Shown here: in pieces, positions 23,627 through 33,812 of the stretch
Position numbering within the stretch: position 1 is the first letter of the stretch
Layout: each line of letters starts with the position of its first letter
NCBI GenBank assembly: GCA_022819585.1
Contig: JAJEGY010000001.1
Location: 1-64,000 of the forward strand
DNA length: 64,000 nucleotides
Source: Dehalococcoidia bacterium
GTDB taxonomy: Bacteria > Chloroflexota > Dehalococcoidia > Lucifugimonadales > Lucifugimonadaceae
Direction: 5' to 3'
The notes under the pieces: model-generated
What the model was told of the DNA's origin: nothing
The model's input: only the letters and a program-made list of their open reading frames with translations
Databases searched by the model: none
Translations under genes and position numbers: made by a program

Positions 23627-25915
23627 ATGGTAGCCACTTTCGAAGAGAAGACTGATTATTCGGTAGTCGGGACACGTCCGATCCGGCACGATGGGCTGGA
23701 CAAGGTGACAGGACGTGCCGTTTATGGCGCGGATGTCAAGTTGCCGGGGTTGATCTGGGGAGACGTGTTGCGCACGGACCAGGTTCACGCCCGGATTTTG
23801 AGCATCGACACGTCGGAAGCTGAAAAGCTGCCGGGTGTTTTCGCAGTTGTGACGCACAAGGATTTTCCGATCGCAGCGGATGTTGAGGTTGAGACTGGCG
23901 AAGAAGTGCTGAACATGAAGCGCACGCAAGACAATGTGATGGCTTCGGACAAGGTGCTTTACAGAGGTCACGTAGTTGCTGGGGTTGCGGCGGTCGACAG
24001 GAATACCGCGACTGAGGCGGTGAGGCGGATCAAGGTTGAGTACGAGACGCTTCCTCCAGTGCGGAACGTGGATGAGGCGATGGCGGATGGCGCGCCGATA
24101 CTGCTCGAGGATCTGGTTGGAAACCACTTCGGGGAGCGCGTGCCGAACACCAACGTCGCCATAGCCGTGAGGCATGAGTTTGGCGATCCTGACGGGGCGT
24201 TTGACGAATGCGATCTAGTGGTGGAACGCGAGGTATCACTCGAGTCAGTTCACCAAGGCTACATCGAGCCGCACAACGCGACGGCGGTCTGGGACGAGAA
24301 CGACCATGTTCGCGTATGGGAAAGCACACAGGGAATGTTCGCGGTCAAAGAGCAGACTGCGGCACTAGTAGGGCTACCGGACTCAAACGTCACCGCCGAG
24401 TCGGTCGAGATCGGTGGCGGCTTCGGTGGCAAGACCAAGACCTACCTGTCGCCGGTAGCGGCGATTTTGTCGAGAAAGTCGAACCATCGACCTGTCAAGA
24501 TGGTCATGGACCGCCCTGCGATCTTTATGGCAAGTGGCCCCGCACCCGGCGGCAAGGTCCGCGTGAAGATGGGCGTGACGAAAGACGGGAAGATCCACGC
24601 TTTCGATGGCAAGCTCCGATATGAGGCGGGCGGCTACCCGGGTTCGTCGTTCACCGCGGGTATCAACTGCATGAGAGCAGCGTACGATGTTGCGAACTCT
24701 CGCATCGATGCTTACGACGTGGTGGTCAACAAGCCAAAGTCGGCGGCATATCGTGCTCCTGGCTCTCCGCAGGTATGTTTCGCAGTCGAGACGGTTGTAG
24801 ACGAGATCTGCGACACGATGGGCTGGGACAAGATGCAGTTCAGGCTGGACAACGCGTCGAAGGAAGGCACTCGAAATGGCAACGGTGTGATGTTCAATCG
24901 CATCGGTCTGGTGGAAATGCTGGAGCAGGCGCGAGATTCTGACCACTGGAACTCGCCTTTGGGTGAACCTGCACCGGGCAGGAAACGCGGTCGCGGTGTC
25001 GGTGTTGGGTTCTGGATGAACGGCGGCGGAAAGTCGACCGTTGACCTGATGCTGCAAGATGACGGCACGGTTGCGATGAACGAGGGTTCACAGGACATCG
25101 GCGGGTCTCGGGCATCGATCGCGATGCAGGCGGCCGAGGTCTTGGGTCTGGACGCTCACGATGTTCACCCAAGCATTCCGAACACGGATGAGATCGGTTA
25201 CACGGGGACGACCGGCGGTAGCCGAGTGACCTACGCCACGGGCTTTGCGGCGTGGGAAGCTGCGATCAAGATGGTCGACGAGATGAAGGTCCGCGCAGCT
25301 ACGCTCTGGGGCATAGACGAGGACGATGTCCAATTCTCGGACGGAATGTTCAGCAGCAAGTCTGATCCTGAACTGAGCCTTGGCTTCAAAGACCTAGCGT
25401 CGAGGCTGGGCGACACTGGTGGTCCGATCTCCACTACGTCGTCGGTCAACCTGGCGGCTGCCGGTAACGCGTTTGGCCTGCACATCTGCGATCTTGACAT
25501 TGATCCCGACACCGGAAAAACCGACGTGGTCCGCTACAGCGTGTTCCAAGACGCCGGGAAGGCGATCCACCCGTCGTACGTCGAGAACCAGATGCAGGGC
25601 GGCGCCGCTCAGGGCATCGGTTGGGCGCTCAACGAGGAGTACTTCATGAATGAAGATGGCTCGATGGCCAACTTCAGCTTCTTGGACTACAGGATGCCGA
25701 CTTCGCTAGACTTGCCGATGCTCGAGACGCATATCGTCGAGGTTGCGAACCCGATGCATCCGTTTGGTGTGCGTGGTGTTGGTGAAGTCCCGATTGCACC
25801 GCCGCTTGGGGCGATCCCGAACGCCATCAACGATGCGATCGGCGTCAGGTTGCAAGAGCAGCCCATGAAGCCGGGTCGAATCTTGGAGGCTTTGGCGGCT
25901 AAGAACGGAGGGTAG
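23627..25915 (+). CDS. Xanthine dehydrogenase family molybdopterin-binding subunit
   Basis: VGTRPIRHDGLDKVTGRAVYGADVKLPGLIWG; VEIGGGFGGKTKTYLSPVAA; AYRAPGSPQ; GVRGVGEVPIAPPLGAIPNAINDA. Confidence 0.93.
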   Translation: MVATFEEKTDYSVVGTRPIRHDGLDKVTGRAVYGADVKLPGLIWGDVLRTDQVHARILSIDTSEAEKLPGVFAVVTHKDFPIAADVEVETGEEVLNMKRTQDNVMASDKVLYRGHVVAGVAAVDRNTATEAVRRIKVEYETLPPVRNVDEAMADGAPILLEDLVGNHFGERVPNTNVAIAVRHEFGDPDGAFDECDLVVEREVSLESVHQGYIEPHNATAVWDENDHVRVWESTQGMFAVKEQTAALVGLPDSNVTAESVEIGGGFGGKTKTYLSPVAAILSRKSNHRPVKMVMDRPAIFMASGPAPGGKVRVKMGVTKDGKIHAFDGKLRYEAGGYPGSSFTAGINCMRAAYDVANSRIDAYDVVVNKPKSAAYRAPGSPQVCFAVETVVDEICDTMGWDKMQFRLDNASKEGTRNGNGVMFNRIGLVEMLEQARDSDHWNSPLGEPAPGRKRGRGVGVGFWMNGGGKSTVDLMLQDDGTVAMNEGSQDIGGSRASIAMQAAEVLGLDAHDVHPSIPNTDEIGYTGTTGGSRVTYATGFAAWEAAIKMVDEMKVRAATLWGIDEDDVQFSDGMFSSKSDPELSLGFKDLASRLGDTGGPISTTSSVNLAAAGNAFGLHICDLDIDPDTGKTDVVRYSVFQDAGKAIHPSYVENQMQGGAAQGIGWALNEEYFMNEDGSMANFSFLDYRMPTSLDLPMLETHIVEVANPMHPFGVRGVGEVPIAPPLGAIPNAINDAIGVRLQEQPMKPGRILEALAAKNGG

Positions 25916-25941
25916 TTCCCCGTACACCGGTGAATAGTTCG

Positions 25942-25975
25942 CAGGGGCAACCAAATCGGTTGCCCCTGTTTCTTT
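25942..25975 (+). terminator. Intrinsic-terminator-like hairpin after the XDH-family gene
   Basis: CAGGGGCAACC(25942-25952) AAATC GGTTGCCCCTG(25958-25968) perfect 11-bp stem, then TTTCTTTG. Confidence 0.7.
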
Positions 25976-26099
25976 GCAACCCGTCTCAAGAGATAAATGA
26001 AACAGTCCCGTAACTTGCGGGTGGTATCCTCGTTACGCGAGTGGCTTGGTTGGCTACTCAGCGTGAAATCAGTCGGAGCCGGGAGGGTTGCACAGTATG

Positions 26100-26360
26100 G
26101 CGAAGGTGTTTTTACCGTATGAGTTGCGCCGCTACGCCGGCGGCAAAGGTGAGTTGGATGTTGCGGGAGCAACGCTGGGAGAGATGGTGAAGAACTTGGA
26201 GGAGATGTGTCCCGGTATATCGGAGCATCTGCTTCAGGATGGCCGACTTAAGCCGGGGTTGGCAGCGGTGGTGGGTCATGCTGCGACGCGTCAGGGGTTG
26301 TTGCAGCCTTTGGAGCCTGATACTGAAGTGCACTTCGTGCCGGCCATTTCGGGTGGATGA
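26100..26360 (+). CDS. MoaD/ThiS-family ubiquitin-like protein
   Basis: AKVFLPYELRRYAGGKGELDVAGATLGEMVKNLE...VHFVPAISGG; C-terminal GG. Start adjusted to MAKVFLP from the ORF start at 26088. Confidence 0.85.
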   Translation, partial: AKVFLPYELRRYAGGKGELDVAGATLGEMVKNLEEMCPGISEHLLQDGRLKPGLAAVVGHAATRQGLLQPLEPDTEVHFVPAISGG

Positions 26361-26416
26361 CCGGGCATTAGTGATACTATGTCTCTATGGAGGTGAGAGA
26401 TAGTGGAGAGTAGCAG

Positions 26417-28600
26417 ATGAGACGCCCCATTCTGGTATCGAACCGCCTGCCGGTAACTATCGGCGTCGATCCCTCAACAGGCGAACAGACGTTGACGCAT
26501 AGCGTGGGCGGACTGGTGACGGGGTTGAGGCCGTTGCATGAGAGTTCCGGAGGTTTGTGGGTCGGGTATCCGGGCGCCGATCCGAGCGACAAGATACGCA
26601 GTCTGTTGACAGAGAGCAATCTTGTGCCCGTAGATCTCGATCCGCAAGATTACGACGATTACTACGAAGGCTATTCGAACGATGCGATTTGGCCCTTGTT
26701 CCACTATTTCACAGAGTTCGGTTCGTTCGTGCCGGAACAGTTTGAGGCGTATAGGCGAGTCAACCAACGGTTTGCAGATGTGGTTTGTGAAATCGCGGAA
26801 CCTGGCGATGCGGTGTGGGTGCATGACTATCACTTGATGCTTTTGCCGAGGATGCTGCGGGATCGGGGATTGGATTGCCGGATCGGTTTCTTCCTCCATA
26901 TTCCATTCCCCGCAGACGAGACGTTCCGCATCTTGCCGCAACGGGTAGAGATCTTACGCGGCCTGCTAGGTGCTGACCTTATCGGGATGCACACGTACGA
27001 CTACACGTACAACTATCTGCGCAGCGTTAGGCGGATATTGGGTATCGAGTCGCAGGCCGGTACGGTGAGGATGCGGGATCATAATGTGCGTGTCGAGGTG
27101 CATCCGTTGGGTATCGACACCGACGAGTTTCGCGAGAAAGCGTATTCGGAGAACGCTGAGCGGTTTTTGGCGCAGTTGAAGCGGACCATCGGAGATAGGC
27201 AGGTGATTTTGGGAGTCGATCGTCTTGACTACACGAAAGGCTTATTGCTGAAGCTTCAGGCGTTCGAGCGATTGCTGGAACGGTCGCCACGGTGGGCGGA
27301 GCGGGTGTTGTTCATGCAGTTGGCCGTGCCAACCCGGTCTGGGATTGACACCTATCAGGACTTGAAGAATGAGGTGGAGCGACGGGTCAGCGAGATCAAC
27401 GGGATCCACGGATCGCCATTGAGAAGCCCAATCAACTACCTGTATCAAACCGTGACTCAAGAGGAGTTAGGGGCGCTGTACCGGGTTGCGGACGTCTGCT
27501 TTGTGTCGCCGGTCCGTGATGGATTGAACTTGGTGGCAAAGGAGTACGTGGTCTGTCGGGAAGATGGTGGCGGTGCGTTGGTGATCAGCGAGTTTGCCGG
27601 TGCGGTTAGCGAGTTGGGCGAGGCGTTAAGGGTCAATCCTTGGGATATTGAGGGCATGGCCGATCAGTTGGAACGTGCTTTAGAGATGAGTCTGGGTGAG
27701 CGCAATGAGCGGATGATGCCGATGTTCAGTCGGATTCTGCAGAACGATGTGCATCGGTGGGTTAGCGATTTCATGTCGTCGCTCGAAGCTACTGAAGCGG
27801 CGCAGACTAGTTCGCCGCCGATGTTGCAGTCTTCGGTCTTGGCCGAGTCCCTTGCCAACGACTTCAAAACGGCCGATGCTTCCCTCGTGATGCTTGACTA
27901 CGATGGTTCGTTGCGCGAATTCTGCGACCGTTACGAGGATGCGGTCCCGACTGACGAGATTTTGGAAATCCTTCACGAGTATGGACAACGGGATGACGTG
28001 AAGGTCTTCATCAACAGCGGCCGCGACCACCAGACTCTCGGTGAATGGTTCAACGAGTGCCCGATCGATTTAATTGCGGAGCATGGGGCATGGATGAAGG
28101 CTGCTGGCGAAGAGGAGTGGCGGTTGTTAGGAGTGTTAGACACCAGTTGGAAGTCTGATGTGGTGGCGTTGTTGGAGGACTACGTAGGTCGGACGCCTGG
28201 ATCTCGCATCGAGGAGAAGGAGACGGCGCTGGCATGGCATTACCGTCAGACCGAGGAGTCGTTAGGCAACTGGCAGGCGCTGGAGCTGGTGTCAGTATTG
28301 GAGAACACCTTGCGCGGACAGCCCGTGCAGGTGCTTCATGGCTCGAAGGTGGTCGAGATACGACAACAGGGCCTTACAAAGGCTCGAGCCTATGACTTAG
28401 TGATGGAGAAGTTCGGACCGTTCGACTTCGAAATGGCGACGGGCGATGACAGAACGGACGAAGATCTTTTCGTCCATGTCGGGCCGGAGGTACACACAGT
28501 TAAGATCGGCTCGGGCAGTTCAGCGGCCAAGGTTGCGGTTGCGTCGCCGCGCTCGTTGAGAGAGATGCTGATGGCGCTGTTGCGGGCGAAGGTTGGGTGA
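26417..28600 (+). CDS. Bifunctional trehalose-6-phosphate synthase / trehalose-6-phosphatase
   Basis: GT20: [55 protein letters not shown]-terminal [27 protein letters not shown]. Confidence 0.93.
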   Translation: MRRPILVSNRLPVTIGVDPSTGEQTLTHSVGGLVTGLRPLHESSGGLWVGYPGADPSDKIRSLLTESNLVPVDLDPQDYDDYYEGYSNDAIWPLFHYFTEFGSFVPEQFEAYRRVNQRFADVVCEIAEPGDAVWVHDYHLMLLPRMLRDRGLDCRIGFFLHIPFPADETFRILPQRVEILRGLLGADLIGMHTYDYTYNYLRSVRRILGIESQAGTVRMRDHNVRVEVHPLGIDTDEFREKAYSENAERFLAQLKRTIGDRQVILGVDRLDYTKGLLLKLQAFERLLERSPRWAERVLFMQLAVPTRSGIDTYQDLKNEVERRVSEINGIHGSPLRSPINYLYQTVTQEELGALYRVADVCFVSPVRDGLNLVAKEYVVCREDGGGALVISEFAGAVSELGEALRVNPWDIEGMADQLERALEMSLGERNERMMPMFSRILQNDVHRWVSDFMSSLEATEAAQTSSPPMLQSSVLAESLANDFKTADASLVMLDYDGSLREFCDRYEDAVPTDEILEILHEYGQRDDVKVFINSGRDHQTLGEWFNECPIDLIAEHGAWMKAAGEEEWRLLGVLDTSWKSDVVALLEDYVGRTPGSRIEEKETALAWHYRQTEESLGNWQALELVSVLENTLRGQPVQVLHGSKVVEIRQQGLTKARAYDLVMEKFGPFDFEMATGDDRTDEDLFVHVGPEVHTVKIGSGSSAAKVAVASPRSLREMLMALLRAKVG

Positions 28601-28620
28601 GAAATTAGACCTGACGGGTC

Positions 28621-29340
28621 CTACTTCAATCGATCCTCAGTCAGTTCCATCTCGCCGTCTTGCATGGTGTAGATACGGTCGGCCATGTCTAGGAGAGTGT
28701 GATCATGTGTTGTGGCGACTACAGACATGCCTTGGTGGGTGACCATTTCTCTGAAGAGTCCGAAAATGGATTGGGCGTTGTTGGAGTCGAGTTCACCAGT
28801 AGGTTCGTCAGCGAGGACAATGTCAGGCCGCATAGCGACGGCTCGGGCGATGGATACGCGCTGCTGCTCACCGCCGGAGAGTTCGTATGGGCGATGCCGG
28901 GCGCGTCGAGAAAGGCCGACCATCTCAAGGGCATCGTTGGTGCGTTCGGAGCGTTCGCGTGCGGAAAGGCCGGCGATACGCATAGGGAGTTCGACGTTTT
29001 CGTAAGCGGATAGAAGGGGTAGAAGTGCGAATGACTGAAAGACTACTCCGATGCGGTTGCGACGGAGTTCGATGAAGTCGCGTTCGGTGAATTGCGCCAT
29101 GTCGCGGCCTTCGAACAGCACCTTGCCTGTAGTCGGATGATCGAGGCCAGCGAGGAGGTTGAGCAGTGTGGTCTTGCCAGATCCAGAGCGTCCTACCAGG
29201 GCGACGAACTGTCCATGGTGAACGTTGAAGGTAAGTTGCTTGACCGCGGTGACGTCTTCGCCAGCGAGTTGGAAGGTGCGAGTTACTTCGACGGCCTCGA
29301 TGGTCGGGGCGCCGTTGGTCTGTTCATTCTCCTGATTCAA
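28621..29340 (-). CDS. MacB/LolD-type ABC transporter ATPase
   Basis: [64 protein letters not shown]. Confidence 0.93.
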   Translation of the reverse strand: MNQENEQTNGAPTIEAVEVTRTFQLAGEDVTAVKQLTFNVHHGQFVALVGRSGSGKTTLLNLLAGLDHPTTGKVLFEGRDMAQFTERDFIELRRNRIGVVFQSFALLPLLSAYENVELPMRIAGLSARERSERTNDALEMVGLSRRARHRPYELSGGEQQRVSIARAVAMRPDIVLADEPTGELDSNNAQSIFGLFREMVTHQGMSVVATTHDHTLLDMADRIYTMQDGEMELTEDRLK

Positions 29341-30202
29341 GCGTCACCTTTCCTTCGTTGACGGCAACTCGAACGCGGCGATTGATGTCGAGTTGGTCAA
29401 GCATGTCTCGTGGAATCTGGACGGCACCGGTGGAGTCGACGATGAGGAACTCTTCAGTATCGGAGGCGGATCCGCCGACGCGGCGTTGGAATGAGATTTT
29501 GCGAGTGGTCTCAGTGCTTGTCTTGCCATCGCGGATGGTGATGGCGCGGCCAACGCTGGTGGCGACTGCGGGATCGTGCGTGACGATGACAATGGTGGTT
29601 CCGAGTTGCTGGTTGACTTCGTTGAAGAGATCAAGGATTTCTTGACCGGTGAGGTCGTCAAGTTCGCCCGTGGGTTCGTCTGCGAGAAGCAATGGCGGTT
29701 GGTTGGCGAGGCTGACGGCAATGGCTACCCGTTGTTGCTCACCGCCGGAAAGTTGTTCAGGTTTGTGTCCTAGACGGTGTCCAAGCCCGACAATCTCAAG
29801 CAACTCCTTGGCGCGGTCGGTGCGTTCCTGTTGTTGAACTCCGGTCAGAACCATAGGGAGTTCGACGTTCTCAGCGGCGCTGAGGTAGGGGAAAAGGTTG
29901 CGTGAAGTTTCCTGCCAGATGAAGCCCACTTCGTGCCGTCGATAGTCGACTATCTCCTGGTTGGTCATATTGAGGAGATCGTAATCCCCTACGCGAGCGG
30001 TGCCGGCGGACGGTGCGTCGTATCCGGCGAGGATGTTTAGCAGGGTCGACTTGCCGGATCCGGATGCGCCGACGATGGCGATGATTTCACCTTCATAGAC
30101 GGTAAGCTCCAGTCCACGCAGGGCGACAACTTCTAAACCGGCGGCTTTGTAGATCTTGTATAGGCCGCTGCAGATGATGTATTCGCGATCTAATGCTTCC
30201 AA
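29324..30202 (-). CDS. MacB/LolD-type ABC transporter ATPase with C-terminal AbrB-like domain
   Basis: [63 protein letters not shown]-term [38 protein letters not shown]. Confidence 0.9.
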   Translation of the reverse strand: MEALDREYIICSGLYKIYKAAGLEVVALRGLELTVYEGEIIAIVGASGSGKSTLLNILAGYDAPSAGTARVGDYDLLNMTNQEIVDYRRHEVGFIWQETSRNLFPYLSAAENVELPMVLTGVQQQERTDRAKELLEIVGLGHRLGHKPEQLSGGEQQRVAIAVSLANQPPLLLADEPTGELDDLTGQEILDLFNEVNQQLGTTIVIVTHDPAVATSVGRAITIRDGKTSTETTRKISFQRRVGGSASDTEEFLIVDSTGAVQIPRDMLDQLDINRRVRVAVNEGKVTLESGE

Positions 30203-30256
30203 GTTGTGTCTCTCCGGATGTGTTTCGACCTATGTTTTCCGGTCATTTAGTAGCGC

Positions 30257-33200
30257 TTATCCTTCTCCCATGCGCATGACGCGGTGGATGGCCATGTTGT
30301 AGACGGAAACGAGGCTGATTGCGATGACGACTGCGAAGACGATTGCGAGCAGTCCGAAGGTTGTCGCGAACCCAGTCCAGTATATTTCAAGCGTCATCGG
30401 GGGCACCACGTTGGCGTCTTGACCAGAGCGTGCAAGGTAAGGGATGATGGTGTCACCTAATCGGGTTCCCATGAAGATTCCGATGGCTACGGCGACGCCC
30501 ACGACGATGACTTGCTCAAGGAGGATGAGCAGCAAGAGTTGGCGCATCGAAAGTCCGATAGTCCTGAGCAGGCCGAACTCCGCCAAGCGCCGTCGGAACG
30601 CCACTCGTGTATGTACTACGAATCCGATTGCGCTCACGATCAGGACGGTTACGAACGCGACGCCCAAGAGTGCTCTCCATCCTTCCGATACCAACGGATC
30701 GACGCTGACGTTTGCCAACAGGCTGAGGCGATCATTGATAGGACCAGATCGCAGGCGAAGAAGATCGATGTTGCGTTCAACCGACGACGTTGCTGTGTAA
30801 CGCAATCTGGCACCGCCAGCGTCATCCTTGAGCATCTCGAGTTCTTCGATGGACGGGGTGCCGGCTTCGGTCTTCAACCACGCCTCGTTGGGGATCCGTT
30901 CTCCGCTGTGGCGACGTGCATTTACAAGGTTGTGCGCAGCATCGAAGTCCATGATGACGAAGCTGCTCTCCTCAGGGTTGAGCGTCGGGAAGTAATCGAC
31001 GATGCCAACGACATCTATCGTGGTCCTCTCGTTGTCGATGGCAACGTTGATGGTCTCGCCGACTCTGGCTCCGATCCTGTCGAGGAGGGTTTCGCTAGCT
31101 AAGACGGGGATGTTTTCGATGGTGTTGCCTGAGGATATGCCGCGGAACTCGTTGAGCTGGCCTGCTGCCCAGCGGAGGCGCATGATCCCGGGATTTTCGG
31201 CCTCTTCTGCTGGGAGTGGTGATGGGTCGAAGGTGTCGGCAAAGGCTTCCTGAGTCGGACGCATCAGGTTCCAGTTATAGTCGGATTCACCGTCAAAGAA
31301 CTCGATGCGGTACATCTTCGTGCCGTCGTTGCTGATGGTCGAGATGTCGTCGATATCGACCGCGCCGCTGCGGAGAGAGCCGTCGAATGTCGAAACCCCG
31401 ATGGAGTGGAGCTTGAGAGGGCCTAATGGCAGTAGTACCCGTTCTCGCCCGAAAGGCGCTGGTTGGAGAGATGTTCCGATGCGGCACCAAGTCGGCAGCG
31501 GCAACTCGTCGTTTTCAGGATCAGCGTATTCGAGCGCACAAGGGAATCTCTGACGAGAACGCGATTCTGGCAAGAGCATCCCGAGATCGATGCTGTAGAA
31601 CCGGTCGTTGACATCGCTCAAACGCGCGACGAAGCGAACCTCAGGCATAGGGAAGAGCGGTTTGACGCGAGCAGTCAGGAACCGGGCATCTTCAGGGAGT
31701 GGTATGCCTTCTTCAGAATGGAACGCGATAGCTTGGAACGTCTCTTCGTAACCACTGTTAGTAAAATCACGACGATGCCAGGCGATGTCGCCGATCTCAT
31801 CAGGATCGATCGCGAGCACGGAGAACTGGTCGAAGTTGAAACCAGCGGTAATCGAGCCGCGGAGTCTGTATATGGTGGTAGCTTCTTCGATGCCTTTGAT
31901 GTCTTGGAGGTCTTCTTCCAAGTTGAACGACCGGCCTCCAGGACGGTTGGAAATGCCTGGTACTCGGATCTCGCCTCCTGTCGAGTAAAGGATCTGATCA
32001 TGGGCGCTACGTTCTAAAGTTGCGGCGAAGCTGGCGGCGAAGACACCGAGACCAGCTGTGAGGATCAATAGGAGAGAAACCCTGGAGTAGTGGGCGGGGT
32101 TGCGGGCCATTTGCCAGATGCCGAGAACGACGGCTGGCGAGATTACGCGCGATGCGAGCCCCGTTGTTAACAATCGTCCGAGCAGGTCCATCATCAGCGG
32201 GAATACTCGGAGAAGGACGATGCCTGCAGCTACTAGGAAAAGCGCTGGAACCGCCAATATGGCCTGGTTGACGGTGTTTTCGCCAAAGAGATCAGTGGCC
32301 ACGAACGAACCTTGGCGTTGCAGTTGCCAGAAAAGGAACAGGACCACCGCGAGAAAACCTAGGTCCAAGTAATAACGCTGGATGAATGCCAACCGTTCGG
32401 GTCGACCACGACCCGCGCGTTCCGCTAACACTCCTTGCTGGGTGACGCGAAGCGCAGGGATCATCAATGCGATCATCGTGAGGATCGCACCGATGCCGGC
32501 CATGAGATAGACGTTTTGCGTGAGGTTGGTGGGCAACGCTTCACCGGCGTTAAGTTCCCCGAAGAAGGGCAACGTGCCGAGGAAAGAGACTCCCCAGGTC
32601 GCCAAGAACGGACCGACCACAATCGCGAAGGACGCGATGATCAGAGTCTCGACGGCAAACATCAGAACTAGCTGCTTAGAGGTGGTGCCGCGTCCCCTTA
32701 GGAGCGCAACATCGGCGGACTGAGCTTCGATGAGGAGGCCTGCGAGGGTTGCCGTGTAGTAAACAACCACGAGCACGATGAGGATGAGAACGATGAACAT
32801 CGGCAAGCGGTTGAAGAAGAGTTCAACTTCGTAGCGCAGGAGCGTCTTGTCGAGTTCGGTGTCGAGCACGAAGCCGTCCACCTGCGAACGGAGTTCGTTT
32901 TCAGTGATCTCGAGCGTCTGACGAATGAGTTGGGTATCGGTTGCGTGGATGGTCGTCGGCTCTACATCGAGGAACCACGCGTATTCGGCTCCCATGTTCG
33001 GGAAGTAGACGCCCAATACCTCTAGCATCGATTGCTGGGGGAGCACGAACTGAGCGAACTCCAGAGTGCTGCTGCGTGAACCGAATGCCTGGTCGAAGAT
33101 CCGCCATTCAGGCGCTTCAGGGTGTGCCCTTTCGTAAATCCCGGTGAGTCTTATATTGACGTTGATGTTCTGTTCGTCCCAATGGGGGCGTGCCGGGATT

Positions 33201-33802
33201 ATGTCGCCAAGTTCGAGTTCGAAAACCTCGGCGGCATCCGCGTCAAGAAGGGCTTCTATAGTCAGGTCCGATCCGACTGACTGTTCGGGATTGATTTCGG
33301 GGTACCGTCCGGCAATTAGGTGGATGCTGTGTTCCTCTTCTGGGACGGTCATGCATTGGATGCGGCGACAATCGCATTCGATCAGAGGCTCTTCCCTCTC
33401 GTTGAATGAATCGGGTTCTGCTACCGTCGGACGGCAGGGACATTCACCGAGAGGGACAAGTTCAGGCGGTTCATCGACGAAGAACGTCCAGCTCCGCATG
33501 GCTCGCTGGTAGTCCGTGGTGAACTTCCCGACACGGCTAAGCAAGAGCGTTTCCATAGACGTTGTCAACTCTTCGTGAGTGTCGACGTTGATTGGAGTCT
33601 GGTCGGCCTCGATGAGCATGTCGAGGTCCGATGGGTTTTGGTCTGCGAGTTCCTTCTGCAGGGCTATGTCGCGCAACGACTCGAAATAAACGACGGTCGC
33701 GGACATGATGGTCCCCGCAAGGATGGACCCGATGATGACAGCCGAAAGCAATCGCCAGTTGGCGATCGTTCGCTTGAGCATCAGCTGTATCGTGCTACGC
33801 AT
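30257..33802 (-). CDS. Very large FtsX/MacB-like ABC permease (1181 aa)
   Basis: N-terminal TM plus large extracytoplasmic regions; central and C-terminal FtsX TM bundles (LAEFGLLRTIGLSMRQLLLLILLEQVIVVGVAVAIG). Confidence 0.85.
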   Translation of the reverse strand: MRSTIQLMLKRTIANWRLLSAVIIGSILAGTIMSATVVYFESLRDIALQKELADQNPSDLDMLIEADQTPINVDTHEELTTSMETLLLSRVGKFTTDYQRAMRSWTFFVDEPPELVPLGECPCRPTVAEPDSFNEREEPLIECDCRRIQCMTVPEEEHSIHLIAGRYPEINPEQSVGSDLTIEALLDADAAEVFELELGDIIPARPHWDEQNINVNIRLTGIYERAHPEAPEWRIFDQAFGSRSSTLEFAQFVLPQQSMLEVLGVYFPNMGAEYAWFLDVEPTTIHATDTQLIRQTLEITENELRSQVDGFVLDTELDKTLLRYEVELFFNRLPMFIVLILIVLVVVYYTATLAGLLIEAQSADVALLRGRGTTSKQLVLMFAVETLIIASFAIVVGPFLATWGVSFLGTLPFFGELNAGEALPTNLTQNVYLMAGIGAILTMIALMIPALRVTQQGVLAERAGRGRPERLAFIQRYYLDLGFLAVVLFLFWQLQRQGSFVATDLFGENTVNQAILAVPALFLVAAGIVLLRVFPLMMDLLGRLLTTGLASRVISPAVVLGIWQMARNPAHYSRVSLLLILTAGLGVFAASFAATLERSAHDQILYSTGGEIRVPGISNRPGGRSFNLEEDLQDIKGIEEATTIYRLRGSITAGFNFDQFSVLAIDPDEIGDIAWHRRDFTNSGYEETFQAIAFHSEEGIPLPEDARFLTARVKPLFPMPEVRFVARLSDVNDRFYSIDLGMLLPESRSRQRFPCALEYADPENDELPLPTWCRIGTSLQPAPFGRERVLLPLGPLKLHSIGVSTFDGSLRSGAVDIDDISTISNDGTKMYRIEFFDGESDYNWNLMRPTQEAFADTFDPSPLPAEEAENPGIMRLRWAAGQLNEFRGISSGNTIENIPVLASETLLDRIGARVGETINVAIDNERTTIDVVGIVDYFPTLNPEESSFVIMDFDAAHNLVNARRHSGERIPNEAWLKTEAGTPSIEELEMLKDDAGGARLRYTATSSVERNIDLLRLRSGPINDRLSLLANVSVDPLVSEGWRALLGVAFVTVLIVSAIGFVVHTRVAFRRRLAEFGLLRTIGLSMRQLLLLILLEQVIVVGVAVAIGIFMGTRLGDTIIPYLARSGQDANVVPPMTLEIYWTGFATTFGLLAIVFAVVIAISLVSVYNMAIHRVMRMGEG

Positions 33803-33812
33803 CGTTTAAACG

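Noticed and set aside
24383-25057. Long minus-strand ORF opposite the XDH-family gene
   Set aside because: Antisense compositional ORF; the plus-strand product has clear family motifs.
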